Assembly (NCBI RefSeq): GCF_934371575.1 | Contig: NZ_CAKRNY010000014.1 | Coordinates: 1 to 64,000, forward strand | DNA from: an uncultured Blautia sp. | Lineage (GTDB): Bacteria; Bacillota; Clostridia; Lachnospirales; Lachnospiraceae | Length of the DNA: 64,000 nt | Direction: 5' to 3' | Shown: in pieces, positions 25,598-34,959 of the stretch | How positions within the stretch are numbered: position 1 is the first letter of the stretch | How the letters are laid out: each line of letters begins with the position of its first letter | Position numbers and translations under genes: made by a program | Notes under the pieces: generated by a model | What the model saw: only the letters and a program-made list of their open reading frames with translations | The model's database searches: none | Told to the model about the DNA's origin: nothing

Positions 25598-27931
25598 ATG
25601 AAAAATCCATTGTGGAAACGTTTGCCAAGAGAATTGAAAAGTGATTGTGGAAAGTATATTGTTATTTTTCTGTTTATGATGCTGACCATTGGTTTCGTAT
25701 CCGGATTTCTGGTAGCGGATGACAGTATGCTGGCAGCTTATAACGAAAGCTTCGAAAAATATAATATTGAACATGGTAATTTTACTCTTTCCTCGAAAGC
25801 CAGCGAAAATGATCTGAAAAAAATAGAAAAAAACGGAAAAGTACGGGTTTGTGAGAATTTCTACCGGGATGAAGCGGTTGATTCAGATATGGATGGAACC
25901 GAAGAAGGAACCATGCGTATTTATGAAAACCGTACAGATATGGACCTTGTATGCCTTATGGAAGGAGAAATGCCAAAGACAAAAGATGAGATTGCCATCG
26001 ACCGTATGTATGCAGATAATAACAGCCTGAAGGTTGGCGATAAGATTAAAATTGAAGGAAATGAACTGAATATTACCGGTCTTGTGGCATTATCTGATTA
26101 CAGCTGTCTGTTCTCTGATAATAACGATATGATGTTTGATTCTGTGAAATTTGGTGTTGCCATTATGACAAAGGATGGGGCAGATCGCTTTGGTACCACA
26201 CATCTGGAATATCGTTACTCCTGGCAATATGAAACAAAGCCAAAGGATGATACAGAAGCAAAAAACATGTCCGAAGATTTTATGAAGGTTGTTGTGAAAT
26301 ACGGAACTGTAACAGGATTTATACCGGGATATGCCAATCAGGCAATTACGTTTACAGGTGAGGACATGGGCGGCGATAAGGCCATGATGGAGGTTTTACT
26401 GTATATTCTCATTGTGATTATTGCCTTCGTTTTTGCAGTTACAACGAATAATACAATTACAAAAGAAGCATCTGTGATCGGAACACTTCGAGCTTCCGGC
26501 TATTCAAGAAGAGAACTGCTGAACCATTATATTTCCATGCCTGTGATCGTAACCATAGCTGCCGCAATTCTTGGAAATGTGTTTGGTTATACTTATTTTA
26601 AAGATATATGTGCCGGAATGTATTATGGAAGCTACAGTCTGCCGACCTATGAAACGCGCTGGAATGCCGATGCCTTTATACGGACAACACTGGTGCCGGT
26701 TGTACTTATGCTGGGAATCAACATGATTTTGATTTCCCGAAAACTGAGATTGTCACCGCTGAAATTTCTGCGTCACGATCTGTCTGCATCTAAACGGAAA
26801 AAAGCAGTGCGTCTTCCGGGATTTCAGTTTTTTAACCGTTTTCGTCTGCGCATTGTTTTGCAGAACAAATCAAGCTACCTGACATTGTTTATTGGAATAT
26901 TTTTCGCAAATGTGCTGTTGCTGTTTGGAATGATGATGAAGCCTCTTCTGGATCATTATCAGGAAGAAACTGTGAAAAATATGATAGCGCCATATCAGTA
27001 TATTCTCAATGTTCCGGAAGAACCGGAGGAGGATGAGAAATATACAGTCATGGGAATGCTTCAGAAATTTCTGACTCCTTCGCTGAAAACAAGTGAAAAA
27101 TCAGCTGAACGATTCTGTATGGAATCCATGAAAAATGTGGTGCCGGATAAAGACGGAGAATCCATCACAGTTTACGGGATTTCTGAAAACAGTGCTTATG
27201 TAAGTCAGGATTTGCCATCTGAAGGAGTGCTTATTTCAGATGGATATTCTGAAAAATACAAGCTGGAAGAGGGAGATACTATTGTTCTGAAGGAAGCTTA
27301 CGGGGAAGCGGAGTATGAATTTACAGTCAGTGGAATTTATGATTATCCTTGCGCTCTGACGGTATTTATGCCGATTACTTCTTTCAGAGAGACCTTTGAT
27401 AAGGATGAGGATTGTTTTAATGGTTATTTTTCCAGAGAGAAAATTACGGATCTGGACGAAGACCTGATTGCTGCAACAATTACAGAAGATGATCTGACAA
27501 AGGTAAGCCGTCAGCTTGATGTGTCTATGGGAGAGATGTTCCAGCTGATCAATGTGTTTGCAATAGTACTTTTTGCGCTGTTGATCTATCTTCTGACCAA
27601 ACTGATCATTGAGAAAAATGCCACTTCCATTTCCATGGTGAAAATTTTGGGATATGTTGACAAAGAAATTATCAGCCTTTACCTTACCTCCACCACATGG
27701 GTGGTTGTTCTGTCCATTCTTGTGAGCCTGGCACTGTCCACCTGGACTATACATGGAATTTACGGCTATCTTATGTCTTCATTTTCCGGCTGGCTGACGT
27801 TGTATTTGAAGCCTGCAGTTTATCCGGAAATGTTTGCAATGGGAATGGTAGCGTATGCGCTGGTGGCATTGCTGCAGTTTAGAAGGATCAGGAAAATTCC
27901 TATGGATGTGGCATTGAAAAACGTGGAATAA
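25598..27931 (+). CDS. FtsX-like ABC transporter permease
   Basis: A 777-aa permease. An N-terminal TM helix (about 20-40) is followed by a large extracellular domain, a cluster of TM helices with an FtsX core (TNNTITKEASVIGTLRASG), a second extracellular domain (about 450-620) and C-terminal TM helices. It pairs with the upstream ATPase as a MacB-like exporter. ATG 25598 is chosen for its AAGGTGG RBS. No adaptor protein gene is adjacent. Substrate unknown. Confidence 0.88.
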   Translation: MKNPLWKRLPRELKSDCGKYIVIFLFMMLTIGFVSGFLVADDSMLAAYNESFEKYNIEHGNFTLSSKASENDLKKIEKNGKVRVCENFYRDEAVDSDMDGTEEGTMRIYENRTDMDLVCLMEGEMPKTKDEIAIDRMYADNNSLKVGDKIKIEGNELNITGLVALSDYSCLFSDNNDMMFDSVKFGVAIMTKDGADRFGTTHLEYRYSWQYETKPKDDTEAKNMSEDFMKVVVKYGTVTGFIPGYANQAITFTGEDMGGDKAMMEVLLYILIVIIAFVFAVTTNNTITKEASVIGTLRASGYSRRELLNHYISMPVIVTIAAAILGNVFGYTYFKDICAGMYYGSYSLPTYETRWNADAFIRTTLVPVVLMLGINMILISRKLRLSPLKFLRHDLSASKRKKAVRLPGFQFFNRFRLRIVLQNKSSYLTLFIGIFFANVLLLFGMMMKPLLDHYQEETVKNMIAPYQYILNVPEEPEEDEKYTVMGMLQKFLTPSLKTSEKSAERFCMESMKNVVPDKDGESITVYGISENSAYVSQDLPSEGVLISDGYSEKYKLEEGDTIVLKEAYGEAEYEFTVSGIYDYPCALTVFMPITSFRETFDKDEDCFNGYFSREKITDLDEDLIAATITEDDLTKVSRQLDVSMGEMFQLINVFAIVLFALLIYLLTKLIIEKNATSISMVKILGYVDKEIISLYLTSTTWVVVLSILVSLALSTWTIHGIYGYLMSSFSGWLTLYLKPAVYPEMFAMGMVAYALVALLQFRRIRKIPMDVALKNVE

Positions 27932-28055
27932 TAGGTTAATTCCTGTTTTCGGGTTGAGATTTCCTGTGATTTCGTATATACTTTTAAGTAGTATCGGCAC
28001 GGTAAATCCGGCTTGGTCAGGAAGGTATTTTTAGAAAGTACGAGGTGATAAAAAC

Positions 28056-29228
28056 ATGGATTATGCAAAAGAATCCTTAAAAATGCATTATGAGTTAAAA
28101 GGTAAGATTGAAGTTGTTTCAAGAGCAAAGGTTGATTCCAAAGAAGCTTTAAGCCTTGCATACACTCCTGGTGTTGCACAGCCATGCCTTGAGATCCAGA
28201 AGGATGTTAACAAAAGTTATGAGCTGACAAGACGCTGGAATACAGTCGCTGTAGTAACGGATGGTACTGCAGTTCTTGGCCTTGGGGATATTGGTCCTGA
28301 GGCTGGTATGCCGGTTATGGAAGGAAAATGCGTTCTGTTTAAAGAGTTTGGAGGCGTTGATGCTATTCCTCTTTGCGTACGCAGTAAAGATGTTGATGAA
28401 ATTGTTCAGACAGTACGTCTTCTTGCCGGAAGCTTCGGTGGTGTAAACCTTGAGGATATTTCCGCACCAAGATGTTTTGAGATCGAAAAGAAGCTGAAAG
28501 AATGCTGTGATATTCCGATTTTCCACGATGATCAGCATGGTACAGCTGTTATTACCCTTGCAGGTGTGCTTAATGCACTGAAGCTTGTTGGAAAAAATAT
28601 TGAAGATATCAAGATCGTTACCTCCGGAGCAGGAGCTGCCGGTATTGCGATCATCAAACTTCTTATCTCTATGGGACTTAAGAATGTTATTATGACAGAC
28701 CGTAAAGGTGCTATTTATGAAGGACGTGAGGGTCTGAATCCGATTAAGGAAGAGATGGCGAAGATCACAAATGCTAACCATGAGAAGGGTACTTTAAGTG
28801 AAGTGATCAAAGGTGCTGATGTATTTATCGGTGTTTCTGCACCGGGAACGCTTACAGCAGACATGGTTCGCACCATGGCAAAGGATCCGATCATCTTTGC
28901 CTGCGCAAACCCGACACCGGAGATTTTCCCTGAGGAAGCGAAGGCAGCAGGAGCTGCTGTAGTTTCTACCGGACGTTCTGATTATCCGAATCAGGTGAAT
29001 AATGTTCTCTGTTTCCCAGGAATCTTCCGTGGAGCATTGGATGTACGTGCATCTGATATTAACGATGAGATGAAGATCGCAGCTGCTTATGCAATTGCAG
29101 GTCTTGTCAGTGATGAAGAGCTGTGCGCAGATTATATTCTTCCGGCAGCTTTTGATTCCAGAGTGAGAGATGCTGTTGCCAAGGCTACTGCAGAGGCAGC
29201 CATTAAGAGTGGAGTAGCAAGGATATAA
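28056..29228 (+). CDS. NAD(P)-dependent malic enzyme
   Basis: A 390-aa malic enzyme: LAYTPGVAQPC, the catalytic/metal segment FHDDQHGTAVITLAG (about 160-174) and a Rossmann motif TSGAGAAGIAI (about 193-203). Oxidatively decarboxylates malate to pyruvate. It has the short bacterial form without a phosphotransacetylase domain. CGAGGTG RBS. Monogenic, ending at a bidirectional hairpin. Cofactor preference cannot be read with certainty. Confidence 0.93.
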   Translation: MDYAKESLKMHYELKGKIEVVSRAKVDSKEALSLAYTPGVAQPCLEIQKDVNKSYELTRRWNTVAVVTDGTAVLGLGDIGPEAGMPVMEGKCVLFKEFGGVDAIPLCVRSKDVDEIVQTVRLLAGSFGGVNLEDISAPRCFEIEKKLKECCDIPIFHDDQHGTAVITLAGVLNALKLVGKNIEDIKIVTSGAGAAGIAIIKLLISMGLKNVIMTDRKGAIYEGREGLNPIKEEMAKITNANHEKGTLSEVIKGADVFIGVSAPGTLTADMVRTMAKDPIIFACANPTPEIFPEEAKAAGAAVVSTGRSDYPNQVNNVLCFPGIFRGALDVRASDINDEMKIAAAYAIAGLVSDEELCADYILPAAFDSRVRDAVAKATAEAAIKSGVARI

Positions 29229-29257
29229 CCGAATCAACTGCGGAGCAGTTATCAAAA

Positions 29258-29310
29258 AAAGGTGTTTCAACTTGGTTGTATTGACCGGTTGAAACGCCTT
29301 TCCTGTTTTT
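29258..29310. terminator. Bidirectional terminator between malic enzyme and S66 peptidase genes
   Basis: AAAGGTGTTTCAAC pairs with GTTGAAACGCCTTT, with a T run on each strand. Confidence 0.8.
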
Positions 29311-30187
29311 ATAAATCTTTATATATCCGTTTATTTGCTTCCTCAGAGTACAATTTAAGATGATGACCGATCCGAATTGCTTTTGAATCTGTTCCATGTC
29401 CAATAAATGCAGTCTTTGCCACTGGTGTCTTTTTTTCTGCAAAATCAAGAATCAGCTGAGACATATCCGGCTGACAGTTGTCAGCTTCCATTTTAGTAAA
29501 AGTTCCCAGTAAAATTCCATTCACTTTTTTGAAAACTCCCATTTGCTGAAGCTGACTCAGGTAAGTAGTCATTTGCGGAACTTTTCCGCCAAAAGCTTCA
29601 AGGAGGAGAATCTTTTCCCTCATATCCGGCCAGTAAGGTGTGCCTGCCAATTTCAAAAGACAACGGATATTTCCACCAACAACAATTCCCTCCATATGAG
29701 TTCCGCGTATAAATTCGCAGGGAAATTTATAAAGCGCTGAGGAACCAGCCAGTGTTGTTTCAAGAAAGTCCGTTATACGGGACTGACTGTATGCCAGATT
29801 CCGTACCTGATATAGTACAGAGGATTTACCTGTTCGTGCATAAATGGCATTTAAAATGGTTGTCAGATCGCTGTAGCCCCAAAATTGTTTTTTATTCCAG
29901 GATATGGTCTGGAAATCAAGATAAGGCAGAATTTCATTTGCCATATCGCCGCCTGACACATCAAAAATTCCTTCTACAGAATCATCTTCATAAAACTTCA
30001 TTAATGCACCTGCACGTTCTCTGGCAGTCCCTGCGCGCCCATTTTCATCTCCGTAAAGATAAGGACTAAGCTCTGTCTCAAATCCGGATTTTTCCAGAAT
30101 ATTTACCAATGTATCTATTACAGATGTCTGCTCCGGTTTCAGTCCGTCAGAGCAACAGACAATTCCGATTTTACTTCCCTGTTTCAT
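29309..30187 (-). CDS. S66 family peptidase (LD-carboxypeptidase / MccF-like)
   Basis: A 292-aa serine peptidase. Catalytic Ser106 is in FWGYSDLTT, the Glu in LLLEAFGG (about 210) and the His in FIGHGTDSKAI near the C-terminus: the Ser-Glu-His set of family S66. Members recycle murein tetrapeptides or inactivate peptide-nucleotide antibiotics such as microcin C. No signal peptide, so cytoplasmic. The ATG at 30187 has AAAGGG 7 nt upstream; an earlier in-frame ATG at 30217 does not. Confidence 0.85.
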   Translation of the reverse strand: MKQGSKIGIVCCSDGLKPEQTSVIDTLVNILEKSGFETELSPYLYGDENGRAGTARERAGALMKFYEDDSVEGIFDVSGGDMANEILPYLDFQTISWNKKQFWGYSDLTTILNAIYARTGKSSVLYQVRNLAYSQSRITDFLETTLAGSSALYKFPCEFIRGTHMEGIVVGGNIRCLLKLAGTPYWPDMREKILLLEAFGGKVPQMTTYLSQLQQMGVFKKVNGILLGTFTKMEADNCQPDMSQLILDFAEKKTPVAKTAFIGHGTDSKAIRIGHHLKLYSEEANKRIYKDL

Positions 30188-30360
30188 AAAATAACCCTTT
30201 CTTAAAGAAATATACATGCGATTCTTCTTTTTATTATAAACAATAAATTTCTATAATTCCACTATCTATCCTACCATTTCCGAAACATTTTCAAATATTC
30301 TCTGTTTAAAATACACGAAAATTGTGGTGAAAAAAATGAGAAAAAAGTGCAAATAAATTA

Positions 30361-30389
30361 TTGACAGCTCACATAAATTAGAATATACT
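30361..30389 (+). promoter_or_regulatory. feo operon promoter
   Basis: TTGACA (30361-30366), a 17-nt spacer and TATACT (30384-30389). The -10 is covered by DtxR-type operator 2. Confidence 0.88.
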
Positions 30390-30392
30390 AAT
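30377..30392. promoter_or_regulatory. DtxR-type operator 2, on the feo -10
   Basis: ATTAG-AATATA-CTAAT is a perfect inverted repeat overlapping the promoter -10, the expected geometry for repression by a metal-bound DtxR protein. Confidence 0.82.
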
Positions 30393-30455
30393 CGACGTAA
30401 GCGAAACATAATAATAAATAGCTGTTTCTAAAAAACATAAAAAAGGAAGGATGAT

Positions 30456-30668
30456 ATGATGCCGTTATCAATGGTAAACGAAGGAGAGCCGCAGGTGATC
30501 AAAAAAGTCGGCGGAAAAGAAGAAACCCGTAAATTCCTTGAGAATCTTGGATTTGTGCAGGGAGCTACTGTAACCGTTGTAAGCGAAATCAGCGGAAATA
30601 TGATCGTGAATGTGAAAGATTCCCGAGTTGCCATTGGCAAAGATATGGCGAATCGGATCATGGTCTGA
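30456..30668 (+). CDS. feoA: FeoA-family ferrous iron transport protein
   Basis: A 70-aa SH3-like FeoA protein: MPLSMVNEGEPQVIKKVGG, LENLGFVQGATVTVVSE, VKDSRVAIGKDMANRIMV. Cytoplasmic accessory of FeoB. First gene of feoA-feoA-feoB, behind a promoter covered by a DtxR-type operator. AAGGAAGG RBS. The tandem FeoA arrangement is common in Clostridia. Confidence 0.93.
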   Translation: MMPLSMVNEGEPQVIKKVGGKEETRKFLENLGFVQGATVTVVSEISGNMIVNVKDSRVAIGKDMANRIMV

Positions 30669-30693
30669 AATCCAGAAAAAGGAGTCTGATATT

Positions 30694-30915
30694 ATGAAAA
30701 CATTACGACAAGTTGGCGTAGGTCATACTGTCACTGTGAAAAGACTGCACGGTGAAGGCCCGGTAAAGAGACGTATTATGGATATGGGAATTACAAAAGG
30801 TGTTTCCATCTATGTGCGTAAGGTGGCACCTCTTGGAGATCCTATTGAGGTAACTGTAAGAGATTATGAGCTGTCTCTGCGAAAAGTTGATGCAGAAATG
30901 ATCGAGGTAGAGTAG
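30694..30915 (+). CDS. feoA: Second FeoA-family protein
   Basis: A 73-aa FeoA: LRQVGVGHTVTVKRLHGEGPVKRRIMDMGITKGVSIYV, ending VRDYELSLRKVDAEMIEVE. The start at 30694 is set by AAAAGGAG upstream; an earlier in-frame start would overlap the first feoA. The two FeoA copies differ clearly, so this is an old duplication rather than a recent one. Confidence 0.93.
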   Translation: MKTLRQVGVGHTVTVKRLHGEGPVKRRIMDMGITKGVSIYVRKVAPLGDPIEVTVRDYELSLRKVDAEMIEVE

Positions 30916-30966
30916 CAGTAAATTGCATGTTCTCAAAAAGAATGAGCAATTTTTTTTACAATGTGA

Positions 30967-30982
30967 GTTAGCGAATTCTAAT
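30967..30982. promoter_or_regulatory. DtxR-type operator 3, upstream of feoB
   Basis: GTTAG-CGAATT-CTAAT overlaps the -10 side of a weak promoter (TTTACA at 30955-30960, TAATAA at 30979-30984). It suggests an internal metal-controlled promoter for feoB. Confidence 0.7.
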
Positions 30983-31095
30983 AAAAGAAATAAAACACTA
31001 ACAATCGCAAGCATATTAAAACAGCTGACAGATGTAAATAATTAATATTTGGTAGTAAAAACTGAAAAATCTGGAAAGAAAGAGGAGGCATGAAA

Positions 31096-33249
31096 ATGTC
31101 GATTAAGATTGCACTTGCAGGTAACCCCAACTGCGGCAAGACCACATTATTTAATGCACTGACCGGTTCAAACCAGTTTGTTGGTAACTGGCCTGGTGTA
31201 ACAGTAGAAAAAAAAGAAGGTAAACTGAAAGGTCACAAGGATGTAACCATCATGGACCTTCCTGGTATTTATTCCCTTTCCCCATATACACTTGAGGAAG
31301 TGGTAGCCAGAAATTACCTGATCAATGAAATGCCGGATGCCATCATCAACATCGTAGATGGTACAAACCTTGAGCGTAACCTGTATCTGTCAACACAGAT
31401 CATGGAGCTTGGTATTCCGGTAGTTATGGCTATCAATATGATGGACCTGGTTCAGAAATCCGGAAACAAGATCCACATTGATAAATTAAGCAAAAAGCTT
31501 GGTTGTGAGGTAGTTGAGATTTCTGCTCTTAAGGGAACCGGAATTATGAAAGCTGCTGAGAAGGCAATCAGCGCAGCTCAGAGCAAAAAGAACGTTGTTC
31601 CTGTTCATGAGTTTGCACAGGATGTTGAGGATTCGATCAAAGCTGTAGAAAATAAACTGACAGGAATTGTAGCAGAAGCTCAGAAGCGTTTCTTCGCAAT
31701 TAAACTGCTTGAAAAAGACGACAAGATTGTAGAACAGATGAAGAGCGTTCCGGATGTGTCTTACGAAGTAAAAGCTCTGGAAGATAAATTCGATGATGAT
31801 ACAGAGAGCATTATCACAAACGAGCGTTATGTATACATCTCCTCCATTATTGGACAGTGCTATACAAAATCCTCTACAGGAAAGAAGCTTACAACATCCG
31901 ATAAGATCGACAGAATTGTAACCAACAGATGGCTGGCTCTTCCGATCTTCGCAGTTGTAATGTGGGTTGTTTATTATGTGTCTGTAACTACTGTTGGAAC
32001 TATTGTAACAGATTGGACAAATGATGTGCTCTTCGGTGAAATTATCCCTCCGGCAATTGAGTCTGCTCTGGAAGCAGTAAATTGCGCTGCATGGCTGCAG
32101 GGACTGATCCTTGACGGTATTGTTGCCGGTGTTGGTGCTGTACTTGGTTTCGTACCGCAGATGTTAGTTCTGTTCCTGTTCCTTGCATTCCTTGAGTCCT
32201 GCGGTTACATGGCTCGTGTTGCATTCATCATGGACAGAATCTTCCGTAAATTCGGTCTTTCCGGAAAATCCTTCATCCCAATGCTGATCGGTTCCGGATG
32301 TGGTGTTCCTGGAGTTATGGCTTCCCGTACAATCGAGAACGACCGTGACCGTAAAATGACAATTATGACCACAACATTTGTTCCTTGTGGTGCGAAGCTT
32401 CCGATCATTGCAATGATCGCAGGTGCATTCTTTAACAACAGCGGATGGGTTGCTACAAGCTCTTACTTTGTTGGTATCGCAGCAATCATCTGCTCCGGTA
32501 TTATCCTTAAGAAAACAAAAATGTTCGCTGGCGAGCCGGCACCATTCGTTATGGAGCTTCCGGCATATCACTGGCCGACAGTTGGTAATATTCTGAGAAG
32601 CATGTGGGAGAGAGGCTGGTCCTTCATCAAGAAAGCTGGTACCATCATTCTTCTTTCCACAATCGTTCTTTGGTTCCTCATGGGATTCGGCTGGGAAGGC
32701 GGTTCCTTCGGAATGGTAGAAGAGCTGAACAACAGTATTCTTGCCAAGATTGGTTCTGCTATCGCCTGGATTTTTGCTCCTCTTGGATGGACAAAAGCAG
32801 GAGAAGGCTGGAAGATGGCAGTTGCAGCCGTAACAGGTCTTATTGCAAAAGAGAACGTTGTTGCTACATTTGGTATGCTCTTCGGATTTGCTGAGGTTGC
32901 AGAGGATGGAGCTGAGATCTGGGGAAATCTTGCACAGGTTATGACTCCTATTGCAGCTTACGGATTCCTGGTATTCAACCTTCTTTGCGCTCCGTGTTTC
33001 GCGGCTATGGGTGCTATCAAGAGAGAGATGAACAATGCAAAATGGTTCTGGTTTGCAATCGGCTATCAGTGTGGTCTTGCTTATGTAGTTTCCCTTTGCA
33101 TTTATCAGATTGGTACACTGCTTACAGGCGGCGGATTTGGAATCGGAACTGTTGTAGCATTTGTTCTGGTTGCAGCATTTTTGTACCTGCTTTTCAGACC
33201 ATATAAAGAGAGCAACAGCTTAAAGGTTAATACAAAGAGTATTGCTTAA
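31096..33249 (+). CDS. feoB: Ferrous iron transporter FeoB
   Basis: A 717-aa FeoB. The N-terminal G domain has G1 GNPNCGKTT (9-17), G3 DLPGIYS and G4 NMMD. It is followed by a GDI helical region, then gate motifs with conserved cysteines (GSGCGVPG, FVPCGAKLP, APCFAAMG) in a membrane core. It imports Fe2+ under reducing gut conditions. The start at 31096 fits the AGAGGAGG RBS better than 31090. No FeoC gene is seen. Confidence 0.96.
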   Translation: MSIKIALAGNPNCGKTTLFNALTGSNQFVGNWPGVTVEKKEGKLKGHKDVTIMDLPGIYSLSPYTLEEVVARNYLINEMPDAIINIVDGTNLERNLYLSTQIMELGIPVVMAINMMDLVQKSGNKIHIDKLSKKLGCEVVEISALKGTGIMKAAEKAISAAQSKKNVVPVHEFAQDVEDSIKAVENKLTGIVAEAQKRFFAIKLLEKDDKIVEQMKSVPDVSYEVKALEDKFDDDTESIITNERYVYISSIIGQCYTKSSTGKKLTTSDKIDRIVTNRWLALPIFAVVMWVVYYVSVTTVGTIVTDWTNDVLFGEIIPPAIESALEAVNCAAWLQGLILDGIVAGVGAVLGFVPQMLVLFLFLAFLESCGYMARVAFIMDRIFRKFGLSGKSFIPMLIGSGCGVPGVMASRTIENDRDRKMTIMTTTFVPCGAKLPIIAMIAGAFFNNSGWVATSSYFVGIAAIICSGIILKKTKMFAGEPAPFVMELPAYHWPTVGNILRSMWERGWSFIKKAGTIILLSTIVLWFLMGFGWEGGSFGMVEELNNSILAKIGSAIAWIFAPLGWTKAGEGWKMAVAAVTGLIAKENVVATFGMLFGFAEVAEDGAEIWGNLAQVMTPIAAYGFLVFNLLCAPCFAAMGAIKREMNNAKWFWFAIGYQCGLAYVVSLCIYQIGTLLTGGGFGIGTVVAFVLVAAFLYLLFRPYKESNSLKVNTKSIA

Positions 33250-33270
33250 GCAAAGTTCTTAAAAATAATT

Positions 33271-33310
33271 CAGCCTGTATCCCTTAAAGAGATACAGGCT
33301 GGAATTTTTA
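33271..33310 (+). terminator. Terminator of the feo operon
   Basis: An 11-bp stem, CAGCCTGTATC/GATACAGGCTG, is followed by GAATTTTTA. Confidence 0.82.
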
Positions 33311-33365
33311 TATAGAAGTTCCAGCCCCTGATATAAAATCATACAGAAATCAAAAAAGGATGGCG

Positions 33366-33845
33366 ATGAAAATGATGAAAAACGCAGTTGAAGAAAATGC
33401 ATATGAAAATCAGGAAACATATCAGCGCACACAAATGCAGAAAGATATGATCCTTGAACGATTACGCGAACAGGGCTGCAGGATCACCAGACAGCGCCAG
33501 CTGATTCTGGATATTATTCTGGAGGAGGAGTGTTCCTGCTGTAAGGAAATTTATTACAAGGTGCAGGAGAAAGACCGAAATATTGGACCGGCCACAATTT
33601 ACCGCATGGTAAATATGCTGGAAAGAATTGGCGCTATCAACCGCAAGAACATGTACCGGATTTCTGGCTGTGCAATATGCTGCCAGGAAAATGGCTGCAC
33701 TGTAAGACTCAGCGATGATACTGTCTGTAAGCTGCCTTCTGAAGTCTGGAAACAGGTTGTAAGAGAGGGTTTGAAAAATATGGGCTATATCGGAGATCAG
33801 GATATTGAGAGTATTGAGATGACAATGTCAAAGTGCGGAGCATAG
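33366..33845 (+). CDS. Divergent Fur-family regulator
   Basis: A Fur-family protein of about 159 aa. The winged-helix core is clear (ILERLREQGCRITRQRQLILD, GPATIYRMVNMLERIGAINRKNMYRI). The usual His-rich metal motif (HHxHxxCxxC) is missing; instead there is a Cys cluster, GCAICCQENGC, and the dimerisation domain is short. It may therefore bind metal differently from classical Fur, or have lost metal sensing. AAAAGGA precedes the cluster of ATGs; 33366 is the best start. It sits between feoB and a DtxR-family gene. Confidence 0.8.
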   Translation: MKMMKNAVEENAYENQETYQRTQMQKDMILERLREQGCRITRQRQLILDIILEEECSCCKEIYYKVQEKDRNIGPATIYRMVNMLERIGAINRKNMYRISGCAICCQENGCTVRLSDDTVCKLPSEVWKQVVREGLKNMGYIGDQDIESIEMTMSKCGA

Positions 33846-33965
33846 GAAAATGCTATGATATTATGTATGCTTTTACGATGACATAAAGTGCAGCAATGGT
33901 TGCAGAAAATCAGGATACATCAGTACCAGAAACCGAGGCAAAAAGAAAGCGGAGGTGCGGCAGTT

Positions 33966-34373
33966 ATGTGGTGTATGAAGAAAGAAGGAATGAAGGAATC
34001 AAGAGAGGATTATCTGGAGACGATTCTGATTCTGAATAAAAAATCCCCAGGTGATGTAAGGCCTGTAGATGTGGCAAATCATCTTGGAATCACCAAGCCA
34101 AGTGTGACCAGGGCTATGACGGAACTGGAAAAAGACGGGCATATTATAAGAAACGAAAAGGGGCGTCTGCTTCTCACGGAATCAGGAAAGAAAATTGCAG
34201 AGAATGTTTATGAGAAACATCAGGTAATCAAAAAGCTTTTTTCAAAATGTGCCAATGTATCAGAAAAAACAGCTGAGTCAGATGCCTGTAAAGTGGAGCA
34301 TGTGATCAGTGAGGAAACTTTTCAGGGAATAAAGAGTTATCTGGATTCTATGTATAGTAATAGAGAAGTTTAA
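33966..34373 (+). CDS. DtxR/MntR-family metal-dependent repressor
   Basis: A 135-aa repressor: winged HTH (SREDYLETILILN, VDVANHLGITKPSVTRAMTELEKDGHI) and a metal/dimerisation domain (YEKHQVIKKLF, then SDACKVEHVIS). The Cys-x-x-Glu-His triplet matches the primary site of DtxR/IdeR (Cys102, Glu105, His106), which favours iron, while the N-terminal Asp resembles MntR. No SH3 domain. The ATG at 33966 has GGAGGTG upstream. It is the best candidate to bind the six TTAG-N6-CTAA boxes around it. Confidence 0.88.
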   Translation: MWCMKKEGMKESREDYLETILILNKKSPGDVRPVDVANHLGITKPSVTRAMTELEKDGHIIRNEKGRLLLTESGKKIAENVYEKHQVIKKLFSKCANVSEKTAESDACKVEHVISEETFQGIKSYLDSMYSNREV

Positions 34374-34404
34374 ATTTTGTGTTAATCGCGTGTAATAGAA
34401 AAAA

Positions 34405-34427
34405 TTATCGAGAAGATTTCTCAATAA
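34405..34427. promoter_or_regulatory. Long palindrome upstream of the DUF6110-like gene
   Basis: A near-perfect 23-bp inverted repeat with core GAGAA-GAT-TTCTC and outer TTAT/ATAA. It resembles a loose Fur box. A candidate promoter (TGGAAA 34440, TATAAT 34463) follows. Confidence 0.5.
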
Positions 34428-34529
34428 GTAAAATAGTACTGGAAATTAAAAAAAAGCTGCTATATAATACGAGAAATCGAAAGACATCTAATAATAAATA
34501 TCATTCAACATATAAGGAGGAATTTAATC

Positions 34530-34847
34530 ATGGCAAGTTTTAAATGGGACAAGACAGGACTTTTTGCAGCAGGTGTTTTATTCGGAACTGCTGGTATCAA
34601 GCTCCTTTCCAGTAAAGATGCAAAAAAGGTCTACACAGAGTGTACAGCAGCTGTTTTGCGTGCTAAGGACTGTGTGATGAAGACTGTTACAACTGTTCAG
34701 GAGAATGCCGGTGATATCTACGCAGATGCACAGCAGATCAACGAGGACAGAAAAGCAGCTGAGGAGCCGTTTGAGGATGAGACAGCTGAGGGAGAGACTG
34801 AGTTTAAAGAAACTGAAGAAGCTAAGACAGAGGAAACAGCTGAGTAA
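34530..34847 (+). CDS. DUF6110-like small membrane-anchored protein
   Basis: A 105-aa protein. One N-terminal hydrophobic, glycine-rich segment (GLFAAGVLFGTAGIKLLSS, about 9-27) is followed by a helix with Lys/Cys (DAKKVYTECTAAVLRAKDCVM) and a very acidic Glu-rich tail (about 75-105). Such proteins are found next to P-type ATPases in Firmicutes and may act as accessory or metal chaperone, which is inference. TAAGGAGG RBS. It precedes the P-type ATPase gene by 167 nt, with a hairpin in between. Confidence 0.7.
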   Translation: MASFKWDKTGLFAAGVLFGTAGIKLLSSKDAKKVYTECTAAVLRAKDCVMKTVTTVQENAGDIYADAQQINEDRKAAEEPFEDETAEGETEFKETEEAKTEETAE

Positions 34848-34877
34848 TCTGACTGTGTAATGTACTGCAAACATATT

Positions 34878-34908
34878 GGGGACTGCCGTTTTTGCGACAG
34901 TCCTCTTA
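34878..34908 (+). terminator. Hairpin between the DUF6110-like gene and the ATPase gene
   Basis: GGACTGCCG/CGACAGTCC (one mismatch) is followed by TCTTAATT. Modest terminator or processing site. Confidence 0.45.
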
Positions 34909-34959
34909 ATTGTTACTGTTCATTTGGAAAATTACGCAAAGTGCTTGCTGTGGCGTAGA

